Origin: Flavobacteriaceae bacterium
GTDB taxonomy: Bacteria > Bacteroidota > Bacteroidia > Flavobacteriales > Flavobacteriaceae
Assembly (NCBI GenBank): GCA_017858055.1
Contig: JAFMCA010000002.1
Coordinates: forward strand, 42,263-106,262
Length of the DNA: 64,000 nt
Direction: 5' to 3'
Under the pieces are notes generated by a model that saw only the letters and a program-made list of their open reading frames with translations, had not been told where the DNA came from and did not search any database. Position 1 is the stretch's first letter; every line of letters begins with the position of its first letter. Below are positions 45,444 to 54,221 of this stretch, piece after piece. The translations under genes were made by a program, and so were the position numbers.

Positions 45444-45833
45444 TCAGAATAATCCCACGTTCGCAAGGACGGATGTGACCCCGCCTGCTGTCACCCTGAA
45501 CTTGATTGGCTTTGCCGAATCTTCGATTTCAGGGTCTAATGGCTGCCATAAGTTTTTCCAAGTAGGGTTATCTTTTTCAATAAGATTTATTTTCCATTGC
45601 CTATGCCAGTTTTTTAATTGTTTCTCCCTCGCAATGGCATCGTTTATGTATTGAAATTCTTCAAAATAAACTAATTGCTTCAATTTGTATTTTGCTGTAA
45701 AGCAACTGCCTTCACCCAATACGTGGCGTTCCATTCTATCGTCCAAACCTCCTGTAACTCCAATGTACAATGTTCCTTTAGGTTTGTTGGTTAATATATA
45801 AACCCAATAGTTGTGGTAGGCTCTTTTAGTCAT
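45444..45833 (-). CDS. GIY-YIG nuclease domain protein
   Basis: A 129-residue protein with a single GIY-YIG domain at about 9-90: YWVYILTNKPKGTLYIGVT (GIY and YIG strands), catalytic-region Arg in DDRMERH, and IAREKQLKNW. Stand-alone domains like this are common and their role is unknown. The last 35 or so residues (DPEIEDSAKPIKFRVT onward) are outside the domain and look like translated intergenic repeat. Its ATG sits inside the last codons of a truncated sensor kinase gene. Confidence 0.8.
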   Translation of the reverse strand: MTKRAYHNYWVYILTNKPKGTLYIGVTGGLDDRMERHVLGEGSCFTAKYKLKQLVYFEEFQYINDAIAREKQLKNWHRQWKINLIEKDNPTWKNLWQPLDPEIEDSAKPIKFRVTAGGVTSVLANVGLF

Positions 45834-46080
45834 GGGTTTTGTTTTCCCGTTCGCCTTTTAAGATCATGATGCTTTGCAGGCTGTTGAGGGCATTATAGAT
45901 AAAGTGGGGATTCATTTGCGCGCGAAGGGAACGCCCTTCCAGTAGGGCAATTTGATTTTGATACGCGGTAGAGGCTTTCTTTTTGTTGTTTTGAAAAAAG
46001 ATAAAAAACAAGACCACCAAAAGATTGGAAATAATCAGCGGGAAGTAATCTTCAAAAAGAGAAAGAATAAGATTTGTCAT
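45826..46080 (-). pseudogene. Remnant of a LytS-type sensor histidine kinase
   Basis: An 84-residue frame with one membrane helix (about 13-29), a charged linker and the start of the His kinase domain: LRAQMNPHFIYNALNSLQSIMIL, which holds the phospho-acceptor His of the LytS/YehU family (PF06580 type). It then stops, with no ATPase domain. The N-terminal repeats common in Bacteroidota members are also missing. The stop overlaps the GIY-YIG start by 8 bases, suggesting a decayed gene truncated by a rearrangement. Confidence 0.7.
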
Positions 46081-46324
46081 GGTCTTCTTTGGGGGAGTAC
46101 CTTGGTTTTAAAATAAAGTTCGAATTCTTGTAGTTAAATTGATTAAACATAAAATTTAATTACAATTATTTAGTTGTAAAATAAAATTAAATATTTTTTT
46201 TTCACCACTTCAATTTTTTTTAATGACAAAATATCCGATAAACGGCACCTCGTGGAATTGGAAAGAAAGTGAATTTTGTTTTTTTTTGGGAATTTTTTTT
46301 TTGATCTTGTCAAAAAAGGAAACG
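46081..46324. promoter_or_regulatory. AT-rich regulatory gap upstream of the AhpD-arsS pair
   Basis: 244 bases, extremely AT-rich. An inverted repeat TTACAA-N8-TTGTAA lies at 46160-46179. At 46128-46139, TTGTAGTTAAAT resembles the MarR palindrome near 55.36 kb (TTGTAACTACAA read on the other strand) at 10 of 12 positions. No TAnnTTTG element is apparent. AT richness makes chance matches likely, so operator status is only a suggestion. Confidence 0.35.
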
Positions 46325-46660
46325 ATGAACAAGCCCTATTACGAAAGTGGAGATTTAAAAAAATTTAAAAACATTTCCGACTGGTCGCCAGAACTGGGGA
46401 AACAGTTTTTTGAGTATTACAACCGTGTTTTTGCAGAAGGCGCACTTAGCGCCCGAGAAAAATCCCTGATTGCTTTGGCGGTAGCGCATACGGTACAATG
46501 TCCCTATTGTATCGACGCCTACACTCAAGACGGTTTAGAGCGCGGGATTGAAAAAGCGGAAATGATGGAGGCGGTTCATGTAGCTGCAGCAATTCGAAGT
46601 GGAGCTTCTTTGGTGCACGGCGTACAGATGATGGAGGTGTACAACAAACGCAGCATGTAA
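46325..46660 (+). CDS. AhpD/carboxymuconolactone decarboxylase-like protein (TIGR04169-type)
   Basis: A 111-residue alkylhydroperoxidase D-like protein with the redox pair CPYC at 59-62 in HTVQCPYCIDAYTQ and a C-terminal helix with HVAAAIRSGASLVHG. A subfamily with this layout is found next to the radical SAM protein of arsenosugar clusters. It may reduce arsenicals or protect the thiols of the pathway. ATG 46325 (MNKPYYESGDL) is chosen; the frame extends to 46223 but those residues look non-coding. Its stop overlaps the arsS start (TAATG). Confidence 0.83.
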   Translation: MNKPYYESGDLKKFKNISDWSPELGKQFFEYYNRVFAEGALSAREKSLIALAVAHTVQCPYCIDAYTQDGLERGIEKAEMMEAVHVAAAIRSGASLVHGVQMMEVYNKRSM

Positions 46661-47715
46661 TGGGGGTCAAGTCATTAAAAGCGAAGGCACATGCGCTGGC
46701 CGACGGCACACGTCAATTGGAGATTTTAAACAACGGTATTTTTGCAGCAGGAGGCTTGCCCAAGTTTCAGGAGCGCATCCACCCCATCCTTGGAGGAGGC
46801 TTACGACCCAAAGCCTTGGAGATTTTACAGCTCAATTTGGGCTATATGTGCAATCAAGTTTGCGCGCATTGTCATGTCGATGCAGGTCCGGATCGGAAAG
46901 AAAAGATGAGTCGTAAAACGCTCGAACAATGCCTACGAATCCTCGAACAGACCTCGGTGACCACCTTAGACCTCACGGGAGGAGCCCCAGAAATGCACCC
47001 CGATTTTCGGTGGTTTGTTAAGGAGGCGAGTCAATTGGGCGTCGCTGACTTTATCGTGCGGTCCAACCTCACCATTTTACGCGCGAATAAAAAGTATTAC
47101 GATCTGCCCGAATTTTTTAAAACCCACCGGATCCATTTGGTTTCCTCTTTGCCTTTTTACAAAAAGGAGAAAACGGATCGGCAGCGTGGGGAGGGGGTTT
47201 TTGCTCAATCCATAGCGGCATTACAAGAGCTCAATAAAGTAGGGTACGGAAAGCCTGGAAGCGGACTTCAGTTGGATTTGGTGTACAATCCCTCGGGAGC
47301 GTTTTTGCCTGCGGATCAAAAGGCCTTGGAGCGGGATTTTAAAACGGCACTCAAAAAAGATTTTGACCTTGATTTCAATCAATTGTTTGCCATTACCAAC
47401 TTGCCGATCAGTCGGTTTTTGGATTATTTGATTGCCTCAGAAAATTACGAAATGTATATGGAGCGCCTGGTGGACGCTTTTAATCCAGCAGCCCTAGACA
47501 AGGTTATGTGTACCCATACCCTTTCGGTGCGCTGGGACGGCTTTTTATACGATTGTGATTTTAATCAAATGCTGGATTTAAAAGTGGACCATCCCATCCA
47601 GCATCTCGACGATTTTGAGGAAGGAAAACTGAACGATCGCAGCATTTGTATTTCCCAGCATTGCTACGGCTGTACCGCTGGAGCCGGCAGCAGTTGTCAG
47701 GGAAGTGTGGTCTGA
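46660..47715 (+). CDS. arsS: ArsS-like radical SAM enzyme
   Basis: A 351-residue radical SAM protein. The 4Fe-4S/SAM cluster motif is CNQVCAHCHVDAGP with Cys 64, 68 and 71, after LEILQLNLGYM. The C-terminal Cys-rich part is MCTHTLSVRWDG with YDCDF and then CYGCTAGAGSSCQG. In some homologues one Cys of that tail is selenocysteine; here all are Cys codons. ArsS from cyanobacteria adds the 5'-deoxyadenosyl group to dimethylarsenite. It converges with trpA with a 3-base gap. Confidence 0.9.
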   Translation: MGVKSLKAKAHALADGTRQLEILNNGIFAAGGLPKFQERIHPILGGGLRPKALEILQLNLGYMCNQVCAHCHVDAGPDRKEKMSRKTLEQCLRILEQTSVTTLDLTGGAPEMHPDFRWFVKEASQLGVADFIVRSNLTILRANKKYYDLPEFFKTHRIHLVSSLPFYKKEKTDRQRGEGVFAQSIAALQELNKVGYGKPGSGLQLDLVYNPSGAFLPADQKALERDFKTALKKDFDLDFNQLFAITNLPISRFLDYLIASENYEMYMERLVDAFNPAALDKVMCTHTLSVRWDGFLYDCDFNQMLDLKVDHPIQHLDDFEEGKLNDRSICISQHCYGCTAGAGSSCQGSVV

Positions 47716-47718
47716 GTT

Positions 47719-48483
47719 CTAGCTTCGTATGGACTTGATAAATTCAGGAATACGTTCTACGCCTTCATTCTCAAGAAACTTGATAAACGCAGAACCGATA
47801 ATGGCTCCTCGGCTGTGGGAGGTTGCTGCCTGATAGGTCTCGGCATTACTGATCCCAAAACCGACCACGGTCGGTGTGTTTAAGTGCATGTCTTGGATGC
47901 GTTGGAAGTATTCCGTTTGTACGTCACCAAAAGCACTTTGTGCTCCCGTTACACTCGCACTGCTGACCATATAGATAAATCCCTTGGACACCTTATCGAT
48001 GTAGCGAATGCGTTCCTCACTGGTTTGTGGGGTGATTAAAAACATATTGTAAAGCCCGTATCGATTGAACAAGTCCTGGCTTTCTTCCTGATACACCTCG
48101 ACAGGAAGGTCGGGGATGATCAGTCCATCGATGCCGATTTCTTGGCAGCGCTGACAAAAATTTTCCAAACCGAACTGCATCATGGGGTTGTAATAGCCCA
48201 TGAGAACCAGAGGAATGTGAATGTGTTCGCGGATGCCCTTCAGTTGAGTAAAGAGTTTTTCGGTTGTCATTCCATTGCGAAGCGCTTGGGTGGAGCTTTC
48301 TTGGATGGTAGGACCATCGGCGAGGGGATCGGAAAAGGGCAATCCAATTTCGACCATGTCCACACCCGCAGCTTGCAGTTGTTTTAAAATAGGAACTGTG
48401 TCTTCCAAATTTGGATGTCCCGCAGAAAAATAGATGGAGAGTATGGTATTCTCCTCTTTAAATTTTTGATCAATTCTATTCAT
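47719..48483 (-). CDS. trpA: Tryptophan synthase alpha chain
   Basis: A 254-residue TIM-barrel enzyme that releases indole from indoleglycerol phosphate for the beta chain. The catalytic Glu and Asp are in GVDMVEIGLPFSDPLADGPTIQ (in parts), and VGFGISNAET and GAIIGSAFIK form the phosphate site. It is the last gene of the trp operon and abuts the convergent arsS gene with no room for a terminator. It shares one base with the trpB stop codon. Confidence 0.95.
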   Translation of the reverse strand: MNRIDQKFKEENTILSIYFSAGHPNLEDTVPILKQLQAAGVDMVEIGLPFSDPLADGPTIQESSTQALRNGMTTEKLFTQLKGIREHIHIPLVLMGYYNPMMQFGLENFCQRCQEIGIDGLIIPDLPVEVYQEESQDLFNRYGLYNMFLITPQTSEERIRYIDKVSKGFIYMVSSASVTGAQSAFGDVQTEYFQRIQDMHLNTPTVVGFGISNAETYQAATSHSRGAIIGSAFIKFLENEGVERIPEFIKSIRS

Positions 48484-49664
48484 TACAGTTTAAAATAATC
48501 GATATAGGTATCCAGGTCTTTGTCTCCACGACCGGAACAGTTAAACACTAGGATTTCTTCTGGTTTAAATCGGCGTACATCGAGTACGGCAAAGGCATGG
48601 GCGGTTTCTATGGCGGGGATGATGCCTTCCATCTGGGAAAGGGTCAAACCCCAATCCATGGCTTCTTGGTCGGGAATGGAGATGAATTCCGCCCGTTGAG
48701 TTCGAAACAAATGGGCGTGCATGGGACCCACACCCGGGTAATCCAATCCTGCGGAGATGGAATAGGGCTCCGTAATCTGACCGTCGGCGGTTTGCATCAA
48801 CAAGGTTTTGCTTCCGTGGATAATTCCTTCTTTTCCGAGGGCAGAGGTGGCGGCACTTTCTCCCGAATTGATTCCTTTTCCAGCGGCTTCTACGGCGATA
48901 ATCTTGACCCGCTCGTCGTTGAGGTAGTGGTAATACAAGCCTGCGGCATTGCTTCCCCCACCGACACAGGCGATGACGTAATCGGGGTAGTTGCGTCCTT
49001 CGAGTTCTTGCAATTGCCATTGTGTTTCTTCGCTAATCACGGATTGAAACCGCGCGACCATATCGGGATAGGGATGCGGGCCTACTACCGAGCCGATGAT
49101 GTAATGGGTATCCACCGGATTGTTGATCCAATCGCGGATGGCTTCATTGGTGGCGTCTTTTAGGGTTTTACTCCCCGATTGAGCCGGACGGACTTCAGCG
49201 CCGAGCATTTTCATACGCGCTACGTTGGGGGCTTGCCGTTTGATGTCTAGCGCGCCCATATAGACGATACACTCCATTCCCATCAAGGCGCAAACGGTAG
49301 CCGTCGCGACACCGTGTTGACCCGCTCCAGTTTCAGCGATGATGCGATGTTTTCCTAGGCGGCGTGCCATCAGAATTTGACCAATGGTATTGTTTACCTT
49401 GTGTGCTCCCGTATGGCAAAGGTCTTCCCGTTTTAAATAAATTTTAGTGTTGTATTTTTCGGAAAGGCGTTTCGCAAAGTACAGGGGGGTAGGCCGGCCT
49501 ACATAATTCTTGAGCAGTTCGTCATATTCTTTTTTAAAACTCGGTTCTGCACTGATTCGGAGGTAGTTTTGTCGTAATTCTTCTACATTCGGGTAGAGCA
49601 TTTCAGGAATATAGGCACCGCCAAAATCCCCGTAATATCCTTTTTCATTTACATTATAATTCAT
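48483..49664 (-). CDS. trpB: Tryptophan synthase beta chain
   Basis: A 393-residue PLP enzyme joining indole and serine to tryptophan. The PLP Lys is in HTGAHKVNNTIGQ, and the phosphate loop is CVGGGSNAAGLYY; AETGAGQHGVATA is conserved. The start overlaps the trpF end by 11 bases. The antisense strand is long and open in this gene, an effect of its relatively GC-rich codons. Confidence 0.96.
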   Translation of the reverse strand: MNYNVNEKGYYGDFGGAYIPEMLYPNVEELRQNYLRISAEPSFKKEYDELLKNYVGRPTPLYFAKRLSEKYNTKIYLKREDLCHTGAHKVNNTIGQILMARRLGKHRIIAETGAGQHGVATATVCALMGMECIVYMGALDIKRQAPNVARMKMLGAEVRPAQSGSKTLKDATNEAIRDWINNPVDTHYIIGSVVGPHPYPDMVARFQSVISEETQWQLQELEGRNYPDYVIACVGGGSNAAGLYYHYLNDERVKIIAVEAAGKGINSGESAATSALGKEGIIHGSKTLLMQTADGQITEPYSISAGLDYPGVGPMHAHLFRTQRAEFISIPDQEAMDWGLTLSQMEGIIPAIETAHAFAVLDVRRFKPEEILVFNCSGRGDKDLDTYIDYFKL

Positions 49665-50271
49665 CCAATTGCTTTTTAAAAGGGGTTAAAAGTACTATGT
49701 TTTTGTTCCCCGGAGCGCGTTCAAATTTACTATTTACATCGATAGCATGCAGGGGGAGTGGGGTGTTTATTATTCGCTGGAGCAGTTCACTATCCTCAGG
49801 TCCGATACCACCGCTCAAGAAAAAAGGTTTTTGAGAAGGGTAGTCCTTCAGAAGGGTCCAGTCAAAATGGGTGCCGTTGCCCCCAGGAAGACTGCCCTTG
49901 GTGTCGAAAAGGAAAAAATCACAGCTTGCTTCATAGGCTTTTAATTGGCTGAAATCAAATTGATCTCGTACAGAAAAAGCTTTGATCACCTCCACCCCGT
50001 ATTCCTTAATCAAGGCACAATAAGCCGGGCTTTCCGTTCCGTGAAGTTGGACTGCATCCAAACTGTGTTCTTGTATTGTGGTCTGAAGGTAGTCCAGTGA
50101 AGCATCGACAAACACTCCTACTTTTTTGATGGAAGCAGGGAGTTTGGGTGTGGGTTGATCCACATAACGACGCGAGGGTGCCCAAAAGATAAAACCCATA
50201 TAGTCGGGGTTTAACTCCACCAATGCGTGGATGTTTTCGGGTTCTCGCATTCCGCAGACTTTCAGTTTCAT
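49654..50271 (-). CDS. trpF: Phosphoribosylanthranilate isomerase
   Basis: A 205-residue TIM barrel enzyme converting phosphoribosylanthranilate to carboxyphenylamino-deoxyribulose phosphate. KVCGMREPENI near the N-terminus carries the catalytic Cys and FLSGGIGPED the phosphate loop; VQLHGTESP is conserved. It overlaps trpC by 4 bases, in the fixed order C-F-B-A. Confidence 0.95.
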   Translation of the reverse strand: MKLKVCGMREPENIHALVELNPDYMGFIFWAPSRRYVDQPTPKLPASIKKVGVFVDASLDYLQTTIQEHSLDAVQLHGTESPAYCALIKEYGVEVIKAFSVRDQFDFSQLKAYEASCDFFLFDTKGSLPGGNGTHFDWTLLKDYPSQKPFFLSGGIGPEDSELLQRIINTPLPLHAIDVNSKFERAPGNKNIVLLTPFKKQLDEL

Positions 50272-51053
50272 TGTTCTAAGAGGTTGATAAAGTGTTGTGC
50301 AGCTTCCCCAGGACGATCGGTTTTCATAAAATTTTCCCCCACTAAAAAGCCTTGATAACCATAGGTTTGTAACTCTTGAATGGAAGCTACCTCCGAAATA
50401 CCGCTTTCGGAAACCTTGACAAAATCATTAGGAATCTGATCCGCTAAATGCCGACTGGTATCGAGGGAAACGCTGAAGGTCTTGAGGTTTCGGTTGTTGA
50501 CTCCCAGCAGGTCTAGGGAGGGCATGAGGGATTTTTCTAGTTCCTCTTGATTGTGTACTTCGAGCAGGACTTCCAGACCCAAGCGTTGGGCAGCAGTGGA
50601 AAGCTGTTGAATTTGCGCTCGAGTTAAAACCGCCGCTATTAATAAAATCAGATCTGCTCCGTGGGCTTTGGCTTCGAAAAGTTGGTATTCCTCGACGATA
50701 AATTCTTTACGCAATAGGGGAAGCTGGGTAGTGGCTCGTGCTATAACCAGATCGTCTAGTGAACCTCCAAAATACTTTCCATCCGTTAAGACGGACATTC
50801 CGCAGACCCCCGCATTTTCATAGCCCGAAGCAACTTCACTCACACTCAAACGACTGTTGATGTTGGGCTTGGAGGGCGAACGCCTTTTGTGCTCAGCTAG
50901 GATGCCCGACCGACTTGCTTTCAGGCGAGTGCTCAGTGAAATGCACTTGCGTTCAAAAAGGGGAGAGGCCTCCCAATAGGAAACAGGGAAGAGGCTTTTT
51001 CGATGCGCCACCTCAATTTTTTTATCGGCTACGATTTGATCTAAAATACTCAT
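50268..51053 (-). CDS. trpC: Indole-3-glycerol phosphate synthase
   Basis: A 261-residue TIM barrel enzyme that closes the indole ring. LAEHKRRSPSKP carries the catalytic Lys, followed by LLRKEFIVEEYQ, LLEVHNQEEL, GVNNRNL and VKVSESGIS. It is a stand-alone protein, not fused to trpF as in enterobacteria. It overlaps trpD by 4 bases. Confidence 0.95.
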   Translation of the reverse strand: MSILDQIVADKKIEVAHRKSLFPVSYWEASPLFERKCISLSTRLKASRSGILAEHKRRSPSKPNINSRLSVSEVASGYENAGVCGMSVLTDGKYFGGSLDDLVIARATTQLPLLRKEFIVEEYQLFEAKAHGADLILLIAAVLTRAQIQQLSTAAQRLGLEVLLEVHNQEELEKSLMPSLDLLGVNNRNLKTFSVSLDTSRHLADQIPNDFVKVSESGISEVASIQELQTYGYQGFLVGENFMKTDRPGEAAQHFINLLEQ

Positions 51054-52045
51054 GACTGACTCAAGTGTTGAAGGGTTTTAAATGCTTGTAGTGCTTTCCC
51101 TGAGGCTAAGGCTTCTTTGGCTTTTTCAAAACCTTCCCTTGGGGAGCAGCCTTGAACGGTTGCTATCGCCATACCGGCATTGGCACAGACGACATGCTGT
51201 TGGGCTTCACTGCCCGTATTATTTAAAATAGCCATAAAAATTGCAGCCGAAGAAGCTACCGTTTCACCGCCAGCTATGGCAGTGGCGGATACCGAATCCA
51301 CCCCAAAATCGTGTGGAGTGATCAAACGTTCTCCTTGACGGCTGTAGGCTTTGGTCGTTCCGGTTAACGAAATTTCGTCGTAGCCCTTTAAGTCGTAAAG
51401 CACGGTATAGTGGGTGTTGGTTTTCTGAAAGAGGTAGGAGTACATGCGCGCCAGTTCCAGACTGAACACTCCAGTGATTTGGTATTTTGGAAAAGCGGGA
51501 TTCACTAGAGGTCCCAGCATATTAAAAAAGGTTTTGACCCCCAATTCCTTTCGGACAGGGGCAACATTTTTCATGGCAGGATGAAACAGGGGGGCGTGTA
51601 AAATACAAATTCCAGCCTTGTCCACCGCCCGTTTTAAAAAGTCCGCCTCGTTACTAAATTTAATGCCAAGAGCTTCCAAGACATTACTCGAACCACAAGC
51701 TGAAGAAACGCCATAATTCCCGTGCTTGGTCACCTGAACTCCGGCCCCTGCGGTTACAAAAGCAGAAAGGGTAGAAATGTTAAAGGTGTTTTTTTCGTCT
51801 CCTCCTGTCCCGCATAAATCGATGGCATCAAATTCACTCAAATCGATAGGAATACACAATTCCAGCAAGGCAGCTCGAAACCCTTCCAGTTCTTCCAGAG
51901 CGATGCTCCGCATCAAATACACGGTCAGAAAGGCCGCCATTTGAGCAGGGGTATAGACCCCTGTAGCCATGTTGAGGAGGACTTGTTTGGCTTCTTCCTT
52001 GGAGAGCCGTTGGTGTTGGAGCAGTTGGTTGAGAATTGCTTTCAT
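51050..52045 (-). CDS. trpD: Anthranilate phosphoribosyltransferase
   Basis: A 331-residue enzyme that adds PRPP to anthranilate. The glycine-rich motif DLCGTGGDEKNTFNIST near residue 75 binds PRPP, and KHGNYGVSSACGSSNVLEALG and GPLVNPAFPKYQITG are conserved. It is 3 bases downstream of trpG and not fused to it. Confidence 0.95.
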   Translation of the reverse strand: MKAILNQLLQHQRLSKEEAKQVLLNMATGVYTPAQMAAFLTVYLMRSIALEELEGFRAALLELCIPIDLSEFDAIDLCGTGGDEKNTFNISTLSAFVTAGAGVQVTKHGNYGVSSACGSSNVLEALGIKFSNEADFLKRAVDKAGICILHAPLFHPAMKNVAPVRKELGVKTFFNMLGPLVNPAFPKYQITGVFSLELARMYSYLFQKTNTHYTVLYDLKGYDEISLTGTTKAYSRQGERLITPHDFGVDSVSATAIAGGETVASSAAIFMAILNNTGSEAQQHVVCANAGMAIATVQGCSPREGFEKAKEALASGKALQAFKTLQHLSQS

Positions 52046-52048
52046 GGG

Positions 52049-52612
<564 letters not shown>

Positions 52613-52687
52613 CTACGTGCTGGTTTTGGTTTTAAATAAGCCAGATGGATTTCCAGGGGATTTGCATTTTTGTTTTGGCTCATAGGT

Positions 52688-54088
52688 TTAAACGGTTTCT
52701 GCTAGAGTTAGTGCCTTGTCTAAAGCACCTAATTTGTTGTACACTTCTTGCAATTCACTTTCGGGGACGGAGTTGGCTACGATCCCTGCACCCGCTTGGT
52801 AATGCAATTCGTTGTTTTTACTTAAAAAAGAACGGATGATGATGGCGTGATTGAAATTGCCGTCAAAATCCAAATAACCGATTGCCCCTCCGTAAAAATT
52901 ACGTTTGGTATTTTCATAGCGATCGATTAGTTGTAAGGCTTTGTGTTTGGGTGCGCCACTGAGGGTGCCCGCTGGAAAGGTGTCGGCCACGACACGAAAG
53001 GTTTTGGCGGCTTCTTTCATTTTGCAGGTTACTTTGGAAACCAAATGAATGACGTGGGAATAAAATTGGATTTCCCTATTTTTTTCTACCACCACCTCAG
53101 AGCCGTTTCGACTTAAATCGTTTCGGGCGAGATCGACCAGCATGACATGTTCGCTGTTTTCTTTGGGATCTTTGGAAAGTGCTCGAGCTGCTTCCGCATC
53201 TTGTTTGTCATTTCCTGTTCGTTTGAAGGTTCCTGCAATGGGATGGATTTCAGCCCTGCCGTCCTGGACCACCAGTTGTGCTTCAGGAGAACTTCCGAAG
53301 ATTTTAAAGTTCCCGTAATCAAAATAAAATAAATAAGGAGAGGGGTTAATGGATCTTAAGGTGCGGTACACATTAAAATCATCCCCTTTAAATCCTTGAC
53401 TAAAACGTCGGGATAAAACCAATTGAAAAACATCTCCACGATAGCAATGTTGTTTCCCTTTCTCCACAAAATCCAGAAATTGAGCATCGGTTAAATTGGA
53501 GTGTTTCTCTCCTGTTTTTTCAAATCCAAATTTGGAGGGTTGTTTGCCGTTGATGAGTCGTTCCAGTTGATCGAGATTGTGGGCATCATCCATTCGGTGG
53601 GAAAACAAATGGGCTTCGTGATTAAACAAGCTGATGGCAATGATGTTTTGATAAACTGCGTAATAAAGGTCTGGGATTCCTTGGCTTGGCTTGCTTTGGT
53701 CCAGATCCAATTGCTCGAAGTATTGAACCGCATCATGGGCAATGTATCCAAAAATCCCGTTACTGATGAATTTAAAGGGGAATTTTTCAGATTCAAACCA
53801 CTGGGAAAAGCGGTGTATTTTTTCTGGTATATCGGTTTGTTTGTCTACTTGGAGAATTTCCTCGGTTCCGTCAGGGAATTGGGTACGGAGTTGTCCGTCC
53901 TTGAGTTCTATGGAAGCGATGGGGTTACAACAGATATAAGAAAAGTCGTTGTTGTTTTCGTGATAGTCACTGCTCTCTAACAGCAAACTGTGAGGAAAGA
54001 CATCTCTTACTCTGAGGTACACACTTACCGGGGTGAGGGTGTCCGCTAATATTTTTTTGTGTTTTGTTTGAAGTGTAAAACGCTTCAT
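52688..54088 (-). CDS. trpE: Anthranilate synthase component I
   Basis: A 466-residue chorismate-utilising enzyme that makes anthranilate. Conserved parts are SPEAQLVV, HPIAGTFKRTGNDKQD, LVDLARNDL and FPAGTLSGAPKHKALQLI, the catalytic core. It is the first structural gene of the operon, 15 bases after the attenuator T-run, so its synthesis is set by Trp-dependent termination. Feedback inhibition by Trp is a family trait; the residues near the N-terminus (LLLESSDYH) carry the typical S-site. Confidence 0.96.
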   Translation of the reverse strand: MKRFTLQTKHKKILADTLTPVSVYLRVRDVFPHSLLLESSDYHENNNDFSYICCNPIASIELKDGQLRTQFPDGTEEILQVDKQTDIPEKIHRFSQWFESEKFPFKFISNGIFGYIAHDAVQYFEQLDLDQSKPSQGIPDLYYAVYQNIIAISLFNHEAHLFSHRMDDAHNLDQLERLINGKQPSKFGFEKTGEKHSNLTDAQFLDFVEKGKQHCYRGDVFQLVLSRRFSQGFKGDDFNVYRTLRSINPSPYLFYFDYGNFKIFGSSPEAQLVVQDGRAEIHPIAGTFKRTGNDKQDAEAARALSKDPKENSEHVMLVDLARNDLSRNGSEVVVEKNREIQFYSHVIHLVSKVTCKMKEAAKTFRVVADTFPAGTLSGAPKHKALQLIDRYENTKRNFYGGAIGYLDFDGNFNHAIIIRSFLSKNNELHYQAGAGIVANSVPESELQEVYNKLGALDKALTLAETV

Positions 54089-54103
54089 AGGGTAATCTCA
54101 ATT

Positions 54104-54132
54104 AAAAAAGGCTTGTCGTGATGACAAGCCTT
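54104..54132 (-). terminator. trp attenuator hairpin
   Basis: On the minus strand a 10-base-pair stem, AAGGCTTGTC with GACAAGCCTT, encloses a five-base loop and is followed by six T residues, 15 bases before the trpE ATG. It has all the features of a Rho-independent terminator within the trp leader, and its place after a leader peptide marks it as an attenuator. I found no equally convincing antiterminator stem by eye. Confidence 0.85.
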
Positions 54133-54162
54133 AGAATTATAGTTACGGGTTGATTCACGAGT

Positions 54163-54216
54163 TCATTGCTGAAGTCTGTACCACCATCCGTTTCTTAAAA
54201 TTATTGTTCGGTTCAT
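54163..54216 (-). CDS. trpL: trp operon leader peptide
   Basis: A 17-residue reading frame, MNRTIILRNGWWYRLQQ, ending TGA, placed between the trp promoter and the attenuator hairpin. Two adjacent Trp codons (TGG TGG at 54181-54186) sit about 49 bases before the hairpin. A ribosome stalled there for lack of charged tRNA-Trp would allow an alternative fold and let transcription continue into trpE. The ATG is only 5 bases after the -7 element, so the mRNA may be leaderless at this frame. Confidence 0.85.
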   Translation of the reverse strand: MNRTIILRNGWWYRLQQ

Positions 54217-54221
54217 TAAAT

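Noticed and set aside
47713..47715. TGA end of arsS as a possible selenocysteine codon
   Set aside because: Some ArsS homologues have Sec in the Cys-rich tail, but here all tail positions are Cys codons (CYGC, SSCQG) and TGA ends the natural length; no SECIS-like hairpin seen.
48597..49163. Long open frame (188 codons) on the strand opposite trpB
   Set aside because: Shadow of the GC-richer trpB codons; no motifs and complete overlap with a secure gene.
53501..53980. 159-codon frame antisense to trpE
   Set aside because: Shadow of trpE; hydrophobic by composition but without a start context or homology signal.
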